Source: Methylocapsa acidiphila B2 | GTDB lineage: Bacteria > Pseudomonadota > Alphaproteobacteria > Rhizobiales > Beijerinckiaceae | Assembly: GCF_000427445.1 (NCBI RefSeq) | Contig: NZ_KE386496.1 | Span: forward strand, 310,001-374,000 | Reading direction: 5' to 3' | Length of the DNA stretch: 64,000 nt | Shown: positions 37,960 to 46,022 of the stretch, one piece after another | How positions within the stretch are numbered: position 1 is the stretch's first letter | How the letters are laid out: each line of letters starts with the position of its first letter | Program-made: the position numbers and the translations under genes | Notes under the pieces: model-generated | What the model saw: only the letters and a program-made list of their open reading frames with translations | The model's database searches: none | What the model was told of the DNA's origin: nothing

Positions 37960-40143
37960 TTACCCCAAGGTTTCCTCCGGCCATGGCGAAGCCAGAGCCG
38001 GATGGAAAAACGGATCCTCGCGCAATGCTCCGAGCCAGCGAGCCTCGATCCAGCGTCGCTGACCCTCTGCGCTCTGCGCATCCGGGGCTGCGCGACGCGC
38101 GCCCGAGACGCGACCCAGCCGGACGCCCGGATCGATTTGCGTCGTCCAACCCTTGGCGGAGAGCCGCAAGCAGAGGTCGAGGTCGTTGTAAATCGTCGGC
38201 ACATGCTCCGCATCGAAACCGCCGACGAGCATGAATTTCCTTCGGGCAACGGCGAGGCCGGCGCGGGGAACCGCTGAAACCTCGTGAGCACTTTTATCGC
38301 GGCCGAGCAGGTCGCCGCATACCGTCGCGAGGGCTGCGCCGACTCGGCGACGCTGATCTTGCGCGTTGAACCACAGTCCGGCCTGCCTAAGGCTCCCATC
38401 GACGTCGGAGATCAGGCCGCCGACGGCGCCGACATCTTGAAGCAGGGCGCGCGCGACGAGGCGATCGAGCCAATCCTCCGCGAGGATCTCCATGTCGTCG
38501 TCCAGAAACACGAGGACGTCGGCCTTGCGCCGCGCCGCGGCGGCGTTGCAGAGGGCGGAATCATTGATTGGCTCTGCGCTGTGGAGAACGCTGACGATGC
38601 GGTCGCCGCGAAATTTCTCGAAGAGCCGCAGAGCCGCCGGCTCGACGCTGCCGCCGTCGACGATGATGACCGAGAAATTATCGAAGGCCGTCTTCTCGAA
38701 TATGCTTGCAAGGCAGAGGCTGAGCGGGCCCGCCCGATCCCGCGTTGGGATGACGAGCAAAGCCGCTGGATGACCGGCCGGGCGCGGCGCCGGCGCGGAT
38801 ATTCGCTCGTCGGCTTGCGGCCAGGGTTGAGAGCGGGTCAAAAGAACGCGCCGAAGGGCATGCGGCGCGAACGCGGCCAATTCGGCTGAGGCGCGGGTTT
38901 CTCCGTGATCGATGAACGAAGCGAGTTCGGCCTCCGTCCAGTCGCCGAAGATCCGCGCCCGTAGAAAGGCCGCACGGCCGAGATAAGGGCGACAGGCTTG
39001 CAGCGTGGGGCTCCATCCGGGTTTCAGAACCGGGATGAGCTTATGGTCCGCGCGACGAAAGTCTTCGTCAGCATAAAAGATCGCGGATGAGGGCGCGCGC
39101 GTAGCGGCCTCTATGACGGCCGCCAGGGCGAAGGGAGACAGAGCGTCTCCGGCCTCAAGCGCGGCGACGAGCGCCTCGGGCGGGAGCGCCCGCAGGGCGG
39201 CATGGGCCTCGCCGCGCGGCAGACGAAAAATGCGCGGCTCGCCAGCGGGAACCGAAATGCCGCCGTCCGCCGCCAGAATGAGGCGCCAACGCGGATAGAG
39301 CTGCGCGCGTAAGGATGTGATCAAGCGGGCGAGCGCAGCGGCGTCGGCCTGCTCCGCATCGACGATGATGTGGATTTCGAGGCTCGTGGTCCAGTCGTGG
39401 CGGGGCGCGTCGATCCCTTCGAGGTTGAAGGCCCGCGTGTGCGTCTCGCGCCAGGCGCCATAATTCTCGATTGGCTTCGCGTTCGATGTCCAGTCGATCT
39501 TGATGCGGTCCTCTCTGTTTCGGCCGAAATGGCCGGCGAGGACCGCGGCCAGCGCCGAGCCTGGCCGGCGACGCAAGCTGTTCGTGAAGAGGGCGCCGGA
39601 TGAAATCCGTCTCATCGACTCCACCACGAAATCGAATCGGCCCAAGCGATTGGCAGGGCTCACGCTGATGCGAATAGTTCCGGGCGGAATCCTGCCCATC
39701 CAGAGCCCTGCTCCAGCGACAGGTCCGGTTGCGATCCGATCCGTCCAGACGCCGGTCGAGGTCCAAAATCGAAACACCGGCCGCGCAGGCTCGTCCCAAA
39801 GGCTTGCGCGATAGACGATCTCGACGAATTTGCCGGGCGCCAGCGCGGCGCCGGCCTCGATTGAGAGCCAAGGCTCGGTCGACATGGCGATAAAGCGCCC
39901 GCCGTGAATTTCGACGTCTTTTTCCGGCGCGAGGGCGAAGTTCGGCTTTTTCAAATCGCTTCCCATGATTTTGTCGTCGGGCAGGGCGGCGACAAGCGTC
40001 GCGCCCCACGTTGCGTGCCATGGGCGCGAGCCGGCCAGCTCCCGCTTGATCTGTGGCGCCGCAGCCTGCTCGGGCCGAAGGGAGGAGCCGCGCAATGCTT
40101 TTTTTGCCGCATCCGTGCGACATTGCAATGCCGTTCGCGACAC
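37960..40143 (-). CDS. Large protein with family 2 glycosyltransferase domain
   Basis: A 727-residue protein. Its second half is a GT2 (GT-A) domain: LLVIPTRDRAGPLSLCLASI, DNFSVIIVDGGS, VFLDDDMEI (metal-binding DxD) and the acceptor motif VGGFDAEHVPTIYNDLDLCLRL. The first half is an all-beta-looking region followed by a stretch like an incomplete second GT2 domain. It should add sugars to a surface polymer. Codon use is GC-rich like the chromosome. No partner gene is next to it. Confidence 0.85.
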   Translation of the reverse strand: MSRTALQCRTDAAKKALRGSSLRPEQAAAPQIKRELAGSRPWHATWGATLVAALPDDKIMGSDLKKPNFALAPEKDVEIHGGRFIAMSTEPWLSIEAGAALAPGKFVEIVYRASLWDEPARPVFRFWTSTGVWTDRIATGPVAGAGLWMGRIPPGTIRISVSPANRLGRFDFVVESMRRISSGALFTNSLRRRPGSALAAVLAGHFGRNREDRIKIDWTSNAKPIENYGAWRETHTRAFNLEGIDAPRHDWTTSLEIHIIVDAEQADAAALARLITSLRAQLYPRWRLILAADGGISVPAGEPRIFRLPRGEAHAALRALPPEALVAALEAGDALSPFALAAVIEAATRAPSSAIFYADEDFRRADHKLIPVLKPGWSPTLQACRPYLGRAAFLRARIFGDWTEAELASFIDHGETRASAELAAFAPHALRRVLLTRSQPWPQADERISAPAPRPAGHPAALLVIPTRDRAGPLSLCLASIFEKTAFDNFSVIIVDGGSVEPAALRLFEKFRGDRIVSVLHSAEPINDSALCNAAAARRKADVLVFLDDDMEILAEDWLDRLVARALLQDVGAVGGLISDVDGSLRQAGLWFNAQDQRRRVGAALATVCGDLLGRDKSAHEVSAVPRAGLAVARRKFMLVGGFDAEHVPTIYNDLDLCLRLSAKGWTTQIDPGVRLGRVSGARRAAPDAQSAEGQRRWIEARWLGALREDPFFHPALASPWPEETLG

Positions 40144-40385
40144 TTAAAAAGTAAGAAGCAGATTTTGGGGTTTTCAATTTCCTGGGTCAGGCTCCGGCGT
40201 CGCCCCGAGAGCGCAAAAGGGGTCGCGGCGGGAAGCCGTGGTCCCTCGGAACCGCTTTAGCCATTTCGTTTGTCGCTGATCCGTAACGGGCAAGCGCAGC
40301 CGAGCGGGCCCGGAGCTGAAGTCTTGATGGGTCGGTCGGCGTTCGCGCCGGGATCGGCCGCCGCGATCATGAGCAAAGGACGCGC

Positions 40386-40883
40386 ATGCCCTTCTTTCGC
40401 CGAGCCATCGTGTTGTTGTTCGGCGCGGCGATCGCCGTCGCCGCCGGGGTCGTCGTTCTTCCGGTTGCGGCTCTTGTCGATCCGGTCACGCGAGCGGCGG
40501 GCTTCGCAATCGCGGAGGTCGCCTTCTTCGCGCTCACACGGATGGACCCGGACGATTTGGCGTCCGCTGATCTCGGCGGCATTGTCCATTTCGCTTGGAC
40601 GGCTTTCATGGCCATTTGCGTCATGCCTCTGGTTTTCACCATTTTGCTCGGCGAGATCGCCAAGGTTCGGTCTTTTTTTTGGTATGCTGGGGCGACCGGG
40701 CTGATCGCAGCCTCCACGCCCTGGCTCATTCGGGGCGCGTTTCACTCCCAAAGGGCGGCGAGCGCCAGTCCGGAAGAGCTGCGCTTCGCCCTTTTGTTTT
40801 TCCTCACCGGAATCGTGTCCGGCGCCGTGTTTTGGCTCGTCGCGGGCGGCTCCGAGAGCAGGCGCCGAAAGGAATCGGCCTAA
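40386..40883 (+). CDS. Integral membrane protein of unknown function
   Basis: A 165-residue protein with four hydrophobic helices (for example RAIVLLFGAAIAVAAGVVVLPVA and LLFFLTGIVSGAVFWLVAG) and a basic C-terminus (ESRRRKESA). The pattern is known to me from conserved hypothetical proteins of Hyphomicrobiales, without function. It lies just before tRNA-Gln, at the border of the conserved chromosome and the mobile region. Confidence 0.7.
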   Translation: MPFFRRAIVLLFGAAIAVAAGVVVLPVAALVDPVTRAAGFAIAEVAFFALTRMDPDDLASADLGGIVHFAWTAFMAICVMPLVFTILLGEIAKVRSFFWYAGATGLIAASTPWLIRGAFHSQRAASASPEELRFALLFFLTGIVSGAVFWLVAGGSESRRRKESA

Positions 40884-41017
40884 CCGATAGACTTCGCCCC
40901 TTCGTTGCACGTCGGAACCGTTGCAAAGCTTTGCGCGGGACCGGTTGCGGCGGGCGCGGGCAGGCATTATGGTCCCGCCGCGCCAGGGGGCCTCGAGCCT
41001 CCGAACGATGCGGCGTT

Positions 41018-41092
41018 TGGGGCGTAGCCAAGTGGTAAGGCAGCGGATTTTGATTCCGCCATCCGGAGGTTCGAATCCTCCCGCCCCAGCCA
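41018..41092 (+). tRNA. tRNA-Gln (anticodon TTG)
   Basis: A full cloverleaf with encoded CCA. TGGGGCG pairs with CGCCCCA in the acceptor stem; the anticodon stem GCGGA/TCCGC encloses TTTTGAT, giving anticodon TTG; the T arm is GGAGG-TTCGAAT-CCTCC. It is intact. The mobile region starts about 340 bp after it. Confidence 0.97.
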
Positions 41093-41432
41093 GACATTCC
41101 GCCCATGCGGAGACTTTCTCCTGCTTGCGCGGAAGCGGCGCAAAGTCAAAGGCTTGTGCTACCCGAGAGAGTCTCTGCGGCGCAAATGAGGCCAGTTCGG
41201 GCTGGCTCAAGGCCGATTTTGGGGCTCCGTCTCTGACGGGCGTTTTCGAATCTCCGGGATTTTTGCCGCGCCGCGCCTGAGACCGGTTCGTTTTGGGCGG
41301 AGACTCGGGTTCGCGGCGGGGCCGCGCTGGATTAAACCGAGTTCGACAGGCGATGCGCTCGATCGAAGGCGGGCAGGGCCGATCAGAGGCCTCGCGTTTG
41401 GAATCGACTGGAAACTTGGCGGTTCGCTGCGT
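41093..41432. other. Intergenic, 340 bp, between tRNA-Gln and the recombinase gene
   Basis: No gene is recognised. I looked for a second copy of the tRNA-Gln 3' end that would mark an attachment site and found none in the window. The tRNA is the natural candidate for an integration site, but the sequence does not show an att pair. Confidence 0.5.
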
Positions 41433-43229
41433 TCAGCGTAGCCCGAATCGCTGCTCCTGCTCCGCCCAATTGAAAGGCAGAGAACGAACGAGCCCGCTCA
41501 CGGTGACGCTGGCGGGAACATCGCCATTGGCGATTGCCGCGACGATGCGCGGCGACAGGAAGGCGAGCGGCGCCAGGAAGCGGATGTGGCGCACGACCTT
41601 CTGTTCACGTTCGGCGAGCTCTTCGAACGATTGAACGCGCCCGTCCATCAGATCGTTCATCCAGGATCTAGCCTTGGCGATCGCGGTCAGCAGAACGTCC
41701 CGATCTCGGGGATCGAGATCATGCGACCCAGGCAGATGGACGACTCCCTTTCGACGCCTTGCGACGGGTGGCGACCAAGGGATGCTGAGCAAACGTTCTG
41801 CGTCGGCGCCTCCAATCGATGGCTCGATGTCCGAGATATAGCTCTCTGCTTCTGACCTCTCGTTGTCTGAACGCGCCGCGCGCTTAGCGGTGCGGTCAGT
41901 AGACTGCTGTTTGAAGCAAGCCTCGGCTCGCAACGCATCGCCGTCGTCATCCCGCTTGTCGTTCAAGGTGATCTCGATCGCGCACGGGCGCAGAACGACG
42001 CGCGCGATGCAACGCGCGATCAGGTCACGATCGCTGTCCGGCGACGCTGCCGCGACCGTCGAGGCGCTTGTCTCTATCGTCGGTTGATCGCGCGAGCCCG
42101 CGTCGGCGTGTCGATTGACCGTGTGATCTGGCGCCTCGACGTCTCGCGCGGCGATCGCCCGACGGACAGAGTCGACGACGATCGCTTCAATATCCGGTCC
42201 GGATACGCGGGCGACGGATCCGACCTCTGCTCTTTGTTTTTGCAGAAGCGCCTGAGAGACGTAATAGCGATAGCGCACGCCTTTCTTATTGGCGTGGCTG
42301 GGGCTCATGGGATTGCCGCGATCGTCGAAGATCAGCCCTGTGAGCAAGGAAGCCGACTGCGTGCGGCGCATTTTTCGCCGCACGGCTTGGCCGGCGAGCT
42401 TTTCCTGAACCGCGTCGAACAGCTCTCGAGCGAGGATCGGCGCCTGCTCGCCCTTATGGACCTCGCCGCGATAGGCGACCTCGCCGATGTAGAAGCGGTT
42501 CTTCAGAATATGCGCCAAAGCTCCAACCATGAAGCGCGGGGCCGCGATGGTTCTGGCGCTGGCGAGCACCCGGGGCTTTGGCTTGACGCCTTCCGCTTCC
42601 AGCGCGGCGGCCAGGTCTTCGATCGAGCCGAGCCGGAGATAATCCGTAAAGATCTTGTGGACGAGATCAGCGTCTTCCGGCGCGACCTCGAGCTTCTTGC
42701 CGATACTGCGATAGCCGAGCGGCACAGGTCCCCCGACCCAGATCCCATTGCGCTTGGAGGCCGCGATCTTGTCGCGCACCCGCTCGCCGATTACCTCCCG
42801 CTCGAACTGGGCGAAGGAGAGCAGGACATTGAGCGTTAGCCGTCCCATGCTCGAGGTCGTGTTGAAGGACTGCGTGACCGAGACGAAGGAGACCTCGTGA
42901 TCGTCGAAGATCTCCATCAGCTTGGCGAAGTCGGCGAGCGACCGGGTCAAGCGGTCGACTTTGTAGACGACGATAATATCGATGTTGCGGGCTCGGACAT
43001 GTTCCAGCAGGGCCTGCAGGGCAGGGCGCTCCAATGAGGCGCCGGAGAGGCCGCCGTCGTCATAGCGTTCCGGAGAGAGTCGCCAGCCTTCATGCGCCTG
43101 GCTCTTGATATAGGCCTCGCAGGCCTCGCGCTGGGCGTCGAGGGAGTTGAAGGCGAGATCGAGATTATGCTCGGTGGATTTGCGCGTGTAGATCGCGCAG
43201 CGCTGAGGTTTTGGGGTTGGCGCCTTCAT
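41433..43229 (-). CDS. Large serine recombinase
   Basis: A 598-residue site-specific recombinase. The resolvase domain has the nucleophile Ser18 in YTRKSTEHN, the YDDGGLSGASLERPAL and VYKVDRLTRSLADF motifs, and SFAQFEREVIGERVRDKI; a Recombinase domain follows (GYRSIGKKLEVAPEDADLVHKIF). The usual Cys4 zinc ribbon is absent: its position reads LIFDDRGNPMSPSHANKKG without cysteines. The long C-terminal part after residue 400 is of unknown role. It overlaps the DUF2924 gene by 4 bp. Such enzymes integrate, excise or invert DNA segments. Confidence 0.93.
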   Translation of the reverse strand: MKAPTPKPQRCAIYTRKSTEHNLDLAFNSLDAQREACEAYIKSQAHEGWRLSPERYDDGGLSGASLERPALQALLEHVRARNIDIIVVYKVDRLTRSLADFAKLMEIFDDHEVSFVSVTQSFNTTSSMGRLTLNVLLSFAQFEREVIGERVRDKIAASKRNGIWVGGPVPLGYRSIGKKLEVAPEDADLVHKIFTDYLRLGSIEDLAAALEAEGVKPKPRVLASARTIAAPRFMVGALAHILKNRFYIGEVAYRGEVHKGEQAPILARELFDAVQEKLAGQAVRRKMRRTQSASLLTGLIFDDRGNPMSPSHANKKGVRYRYYVSQALLQKQRAEVGSVARVSGPDIEAIVVDSVRRAIAARDVEAPDHTVNRHADAGSRDQPTIETSASTVAAASPDSDRDLIARCIARVVLRPCAIEITLNDKRDDDGDALRAEACFKQQSTDRTAKRAARSDNERSEAESYISDIEPSIGGADAERLLSIPWSPPVARRRKGVVHLPGSHDLDPRDRDVLLTAIAKARSWMNDLMDGRVQSFEELAEREQKVVRHIRFLAPLAFLSPRIVAAIANGDVPASVTVSGLVRSLPFNWAEQEQRFGLR

Positions 43230-43810
43230 CCGCGATCTCCCGAAGCCCTCAAACCCGACGCTTCTTTGGATCGCGGTCGGACCGCGCCGCGGCTTGATCG
43301 CTTTCCTCTCGTCGTCCTAATTTGCTGCTCTGCATACGGTCCGGCCTGCGTCCGCTCGTTTGGCCCGCGTAGGCCAAAGAACCGCGGTCCGTTCCAGCTC
43401 GTGCCCGTGATCTTCCGAGCGATGGCGGATAGGCTGGGATAGACCTGCCCCGACCAATAGAACCCGCCGGGCGCGACCATGATCTCGTGGATCTTGCCTT
43501 CATGCTCGCGAACAATGATCGAGCCGATCTTCAGATGGCGAACCGGCTCGGTCCCTGGCTTCGCCAGCGACGTGAGAAGCCGGCGCAGCTGCGGATCAAG
43601 TCCGCCCAGGCTCTGCTCCTGGAGTCGATAAGCGAGGGCGCGGGCGATGAGGCCTTTGGATAGAGCATCCGGCGCGGGACGCCCCATCGTCTCGCGCCAG
43701 AGCGCACGCAACCTCTCGACGTTCATCGCCGGGATGCGATCGATCTCGGCGACGAGGTTTTCGACAGCCGATTGTGACATCGGCCGTCGATCCGAAACAC
43801 GTGCGGCCAT
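43226..43810 (-). CDS. DUF2924 family protein
   Basis: A 194-residue basic protein. The N-terminal half (ALWRETMGRPAPDALSKGLIARALAYRLQE) is the DUF2924 signature. The C-terminal half contains GGFYWSGQVYPSLSAIARKITGTSWNGPRFFGL, a fold also seen in small DNA-associated proteins. The family is repeatedly found beside serine recombinases in alphaproteobacteria and may help recombination; no activity is proven. The start is uncertain (43810 or 43780). It overlaps the recombinase gene by 4 bp and follows DUF3489 after 4 bp. Confidence 0.82.
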   Translation of the reverse strand: MAARVSDRRPMSQSAVENLVAEIDRIPAMNVERLRALWRETMGRPAPDALSKGLIARALAYRLQEQSLGGLDPQLRRLLTSLAKPGTEPVRHLKIGSIIVREHEGKIHEIMVAPGGFYWSGQVYPSLSAIARKITGTSWNGPRFFGLRGPNERTQAGPYAEQQIRTTRGKRSSRGAVRPRSKEASGLRASGDRG

Positions 43811-43814
43811 CGCG

Positions 43815-44402
43815 TTAGGCCTCGATCGCCGCCGCCGGCTTTTCGACGATCCGATAGAGCGAACCCTTGGCCTCATCGCGGACCCGCTCGACGGCATATC
43901 CCCTCTTGCGCAGTCCGGTCAGCGCCGCCCGCGTCGTATGCGGCAACCAGCCTGTGGCCTTGATCAAGGCGTTGAGCGAAGCGCCATCATCCTTGGAGAG
44001 TATTTCGACGATCATGGCTTGCTTGGAGCCTTGGCGAGGGACGCCGTCGGTCGATCGCTGTTCCGGCTGCGAGGCAGCTCTGGCCTTCGGCGCCTTCCCG
44101 GCGGCGCTGGGCCGGGCCGACTTCAGAGCTGAACCACCGGAGGCCATCGCCTCGTCTTCGGCTCCGATCGCCTCGCGGCCAGCGCGCGTGATGACAAGGC
44201 TAAAGTTCTTTCCATCCGCTTCGCGCCAGATCGGCATTCCCGGCTTCGATCGAATCTCCCGCATGAGCTTGCGCGCGACGAGGCTCGCGCCAAGTTTCGC
44301 GGCTGCCGCCTTGCCCATCCCCTGCGGCGCAACGGCGACGCCATCGTCCCGGGCGGCGGCTTTCGAGAGCGCGATTAATTGATTATCTGTAAGCTTCGGC
44401 AT
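43815..44402 (-). CDS. DUF3489 family winged-helix-like protein
   Basis: A 195-residue protein. The N-terminus (LTDNQLIALSKAAARDDGVAV) and the C-terminal GSKQAMIVEILSKDDGASL, TGWLPHTTRAALTGLRKRGY match DUF3489, whose C-terminal region looks like a winged-helix DNA-binding domain. A linker rich in Ala, Pro and Lys joins the two. It is the first gene of an operon with DUF2924 and the serine recombinase and may regulate it or assist strand exchange. Its start codon lies in an unusual hairpin-prone leader. Confidence 0.82.
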   Translation of the reverse strand: MPKLTDNQLIALSKAAARDDGVAVAPQGMGKAAAAKLGASLVARKLMREIRSKPGMPIWREADGKNFSLVITRAGREAIGAEDEAMASGGSALKSARPSAAGKAPKARAASQPEQRSTDGVPRQGSKQAMIVEILSKDDGASLNALIKATGWLPHTTRAALTGLRKRGYAVERVRDEAKGSLYRIVEKPAAAIEA

Positions 44403-44438
44403 GCTGTCCTCCTTCGCCAATGACAGCATCCGCTGTCA
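44401..44438 (-). promoter_or_regulatory. Two alternative hairpins in the DUF3489 leader
   Basis: Read on the minus strand, UGACAGC pairs with GCUGUCA (loop GGAU), giving an upstream hairpin (44421-44438). The downstream part of it, AUGCUGUC, can instead pair with GACAGCAU (44401-44408), which contains the start codon; the Shine-Dalgarno AAGGAG then lies in the loop. The two stems share a strand and cannot form together. This looks like a translational switch, or the repeats are three half-sites of a DNA-binding repressor. Confidence 0.5.
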
Positions 44439-44633
44439 CCGACGCGACCCCGCCAGTGGCCAAAAGCCGGCAGGGTGAAGGAGGTTGGCGCGTTATAAAC
44501 CGCCCGGGTCGTCGCCTGACGACGCCTAGCAATGCTCCGTTCGGCGCCGAAGTCCAGTCGCAAAGCGAGTCGTTTGGCCCGCGCTGCGCGCAAAGGTACC
44601 GCGGCAAGATCGCGATTCAATCTTTAATGCAGC

Positions 44634-44711
44634 TGTCGGTTTTGCTTAAGAACTTCAATTTGAATCGCTTAGTTAAAAACGCCGTGCTCGATTTTGCCTT
44701 AGCGATTCACC
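44634..44711 (+). repeat. Left terminal inverted repeat and inner copy
   Basis: The terminal copy (44634-44659) starts TGTCGG and ends in AACTTCAAT. A second, weaker copy (TTTTGCCTTAGCGATTCA, 44692-44709) has the same orientation. Between them is an inverted repeat, TGAATCGCTTAG (44661-44672) against CTTAGCGATTCA (44698-44709), with one mismatch. These are likely TniA binding sites. Confidence 0.75.
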
Positions 44712-44753
44712 TGCAATCTTAGTTTTATATTGAATTCATTCATCTTTTTAGCC

Positions 44754-45938
44754 TCATAGTCCTGCGGCCTTGGTGAGATTGACGCGGAATTTGTCCCGCC
44801 GCCGCTGGTAGCGCCGCGTCATCTCGGCCGAGGCGTGGCCGAGCTGCTTTTGGACATAGCGCTCATCGACCTCGGCGGAACTGGCGAGCCCGGCGCGCAA
44901 CGAATGGCCGGCGAACTTGCGCTTGCGCTCGCCTTCGCTGAGGTCGCCGCGAACGCCAGCGGCGAGCGCGGTCTTCTGCACCAGCCGCGCGACATGCTTG
45001 TCGATCAGGCGGTCGGCGGCGACTTTGGTCCCGCCGACCCGGCGGAAGAGGGGGCCATGGCTGATCCGGGCGAACTTGAGCCAGAGTTCAATGGCTGCGA
45101 CGGGGCAGGTCGCCTCGGACGAGCCGCGGCCGATCTCGACCTCGCGCCAGCCGGTCTTCCCCTTGACCTGAACCAGCGCGCCCTTGGCCTCGATCGCGAC
45201 AAACCCGCAGCCGTCTTCGGTCTGCCCCGGCCCGCAGTCCAGGCCGACGATCTCGCTGCGCCGCAAACCGCCGGCGAAGCCGAAGAGGAGAATGGCGCGA
45301 TCGCGCAGGCCGCGCAGGCTATGATCGAGCGTCGCCAGCATGGCCAGCAGATCCTCGGCCAGCACCGCCTCCTTCTGCTCCGGCGGGCGGCCATGCTTGC
45401 GGCGGATCCCGGCCATGACCTCGGCGATATGCCGGTCGCTCCGGTCGAGTTTTTGGCCGCGCTGGGCGAACTGCCAGGCGAGCGCCGACAGGCGCCGCTC
45501 GATCGACCGTACGGACAGCGGTTCGCCGCGCGCGCCCATGCCGCGCTCGGAGGCGCAGGCGGCGAGATAGAGGCCGATAACTTGCGGGTCCGGGGGCAGG
45601 GGAGCAAAGCCCCGGCGGCGGCTCCAGCCGGCGTAATGGCGCCAGTCGGCGGCATAGGCGCGGTTGGTGTTGTCCGCCTTGGCGCCGCGAGCGTAGTCTT
45701 TCGCGGTCTCGGCGAGACGTTCGAGGCCAACCGGCAGGCGCGCCGATGTTTCGGACGCGCGCGCCAAGTCCTGGCTCAAGTCCCCGGCCAAGTCCTGGGC
45801 CTCCGGCGGGCGGGCTTCGGGGCCGGCCTGCGGCCCAGAAGGCTCGTCCTGGGGCGATTTTTCCGTCATTTCGGCTGGTTTTCCGTCATTTTGGGCGCGT
45901 TTTCTTTCGCCCCGAATCAGTGTCCGATAATTGAACAT
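44754..45938 (-). CDS. Tyrosine recombinase
   Basis: A 394-residue site-specific recombinase. Residues 70 to 190 form a SAM-like core-binding domain (DNTNRAYAADWRHYAGW). The catalytic domain has Arg226 (GGLRRSEIVGL), His345-x-x-Arg348 (HSLRAGL), His368 (LGHASAEMT) and nucleophile Tyr377 (TRRYQRR). The N-terminal 65 residues are polar and Pro-rich. It is inside the transposon, where tniR (serine resolvase) is expected in Tn5053 relatives, so cointegrate resolution is a plausible job. An 11-5-11 inverted repeat covers its start codon. The gene is divergent from DUF1403, 84 bp apart. Confidence 0.92.
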   Translation of the reverse strand: MFNYRTLIRGERKRAQNDGKPAEMTEKSPQDEPSGPQAGPEARPPEAQDLAGDLSQDLARASETSARLPVGLERLAETAKDYARGAKADNTNRAYAADWRHYAGWSRRRGFAPLPPDPQVIGLYLAACASERGMGARGEPLSVRSIERRLSALAWQFAQRGQKLDRSDRHIAEVMAGIRRKHGRPPEQKEAVLAEDLLAMLATLDHSLRGLRDRAILLFGFAGGLRRSEIVGLDCGPGQTEDGCGFVAIEAKGALVQVKGKTGWREVEIGRGSSEATCPVAAIELWLKFARISHGPLFRRVGGTKVAADRLIDKHVARLVQKTALAAGVRGDLSEGERKRKFAGHSLRAGLASSAEVDERYVQKQLGHASAEMTRRYQRRRDKFRVNLTKAAGL

Positions 45939-45947
45939 TATCGGACA
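45921..45947. promoter_or_regulatory. Perfect 11-bp inverted repeat over the recombinase start
   Basis: TGTCCGATAAT (45921-45931), spacer TGAAC, then ATTATCGGACA (45937-45947). Arm length and spacer resemble tyrosine-recombinase core sites (11-bp arms, 6-8 bp spacer). The start codon of the recombinase falls at 45936-45938, across the spacer and right arm. It could be the recombination core, an autoregulatory operator, or both. Confidence 0.6.
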
Positions 45948-46022
45948 TTAAATGCTGTCGACAAGCCCGGCGGTTAACATCAAATAGAGCTGACAAAGCG
46001 CCGCCATGGCTTAAGATCGCGC

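Noticed and set aside
41018-41092. tRNA-Gln 3' end as an att site for the serine recombinase
   Set aside because: No second copy of the tRNA end is found in the window, and large serine recombinases seldom use tRNA genes. Position alone is not enough.
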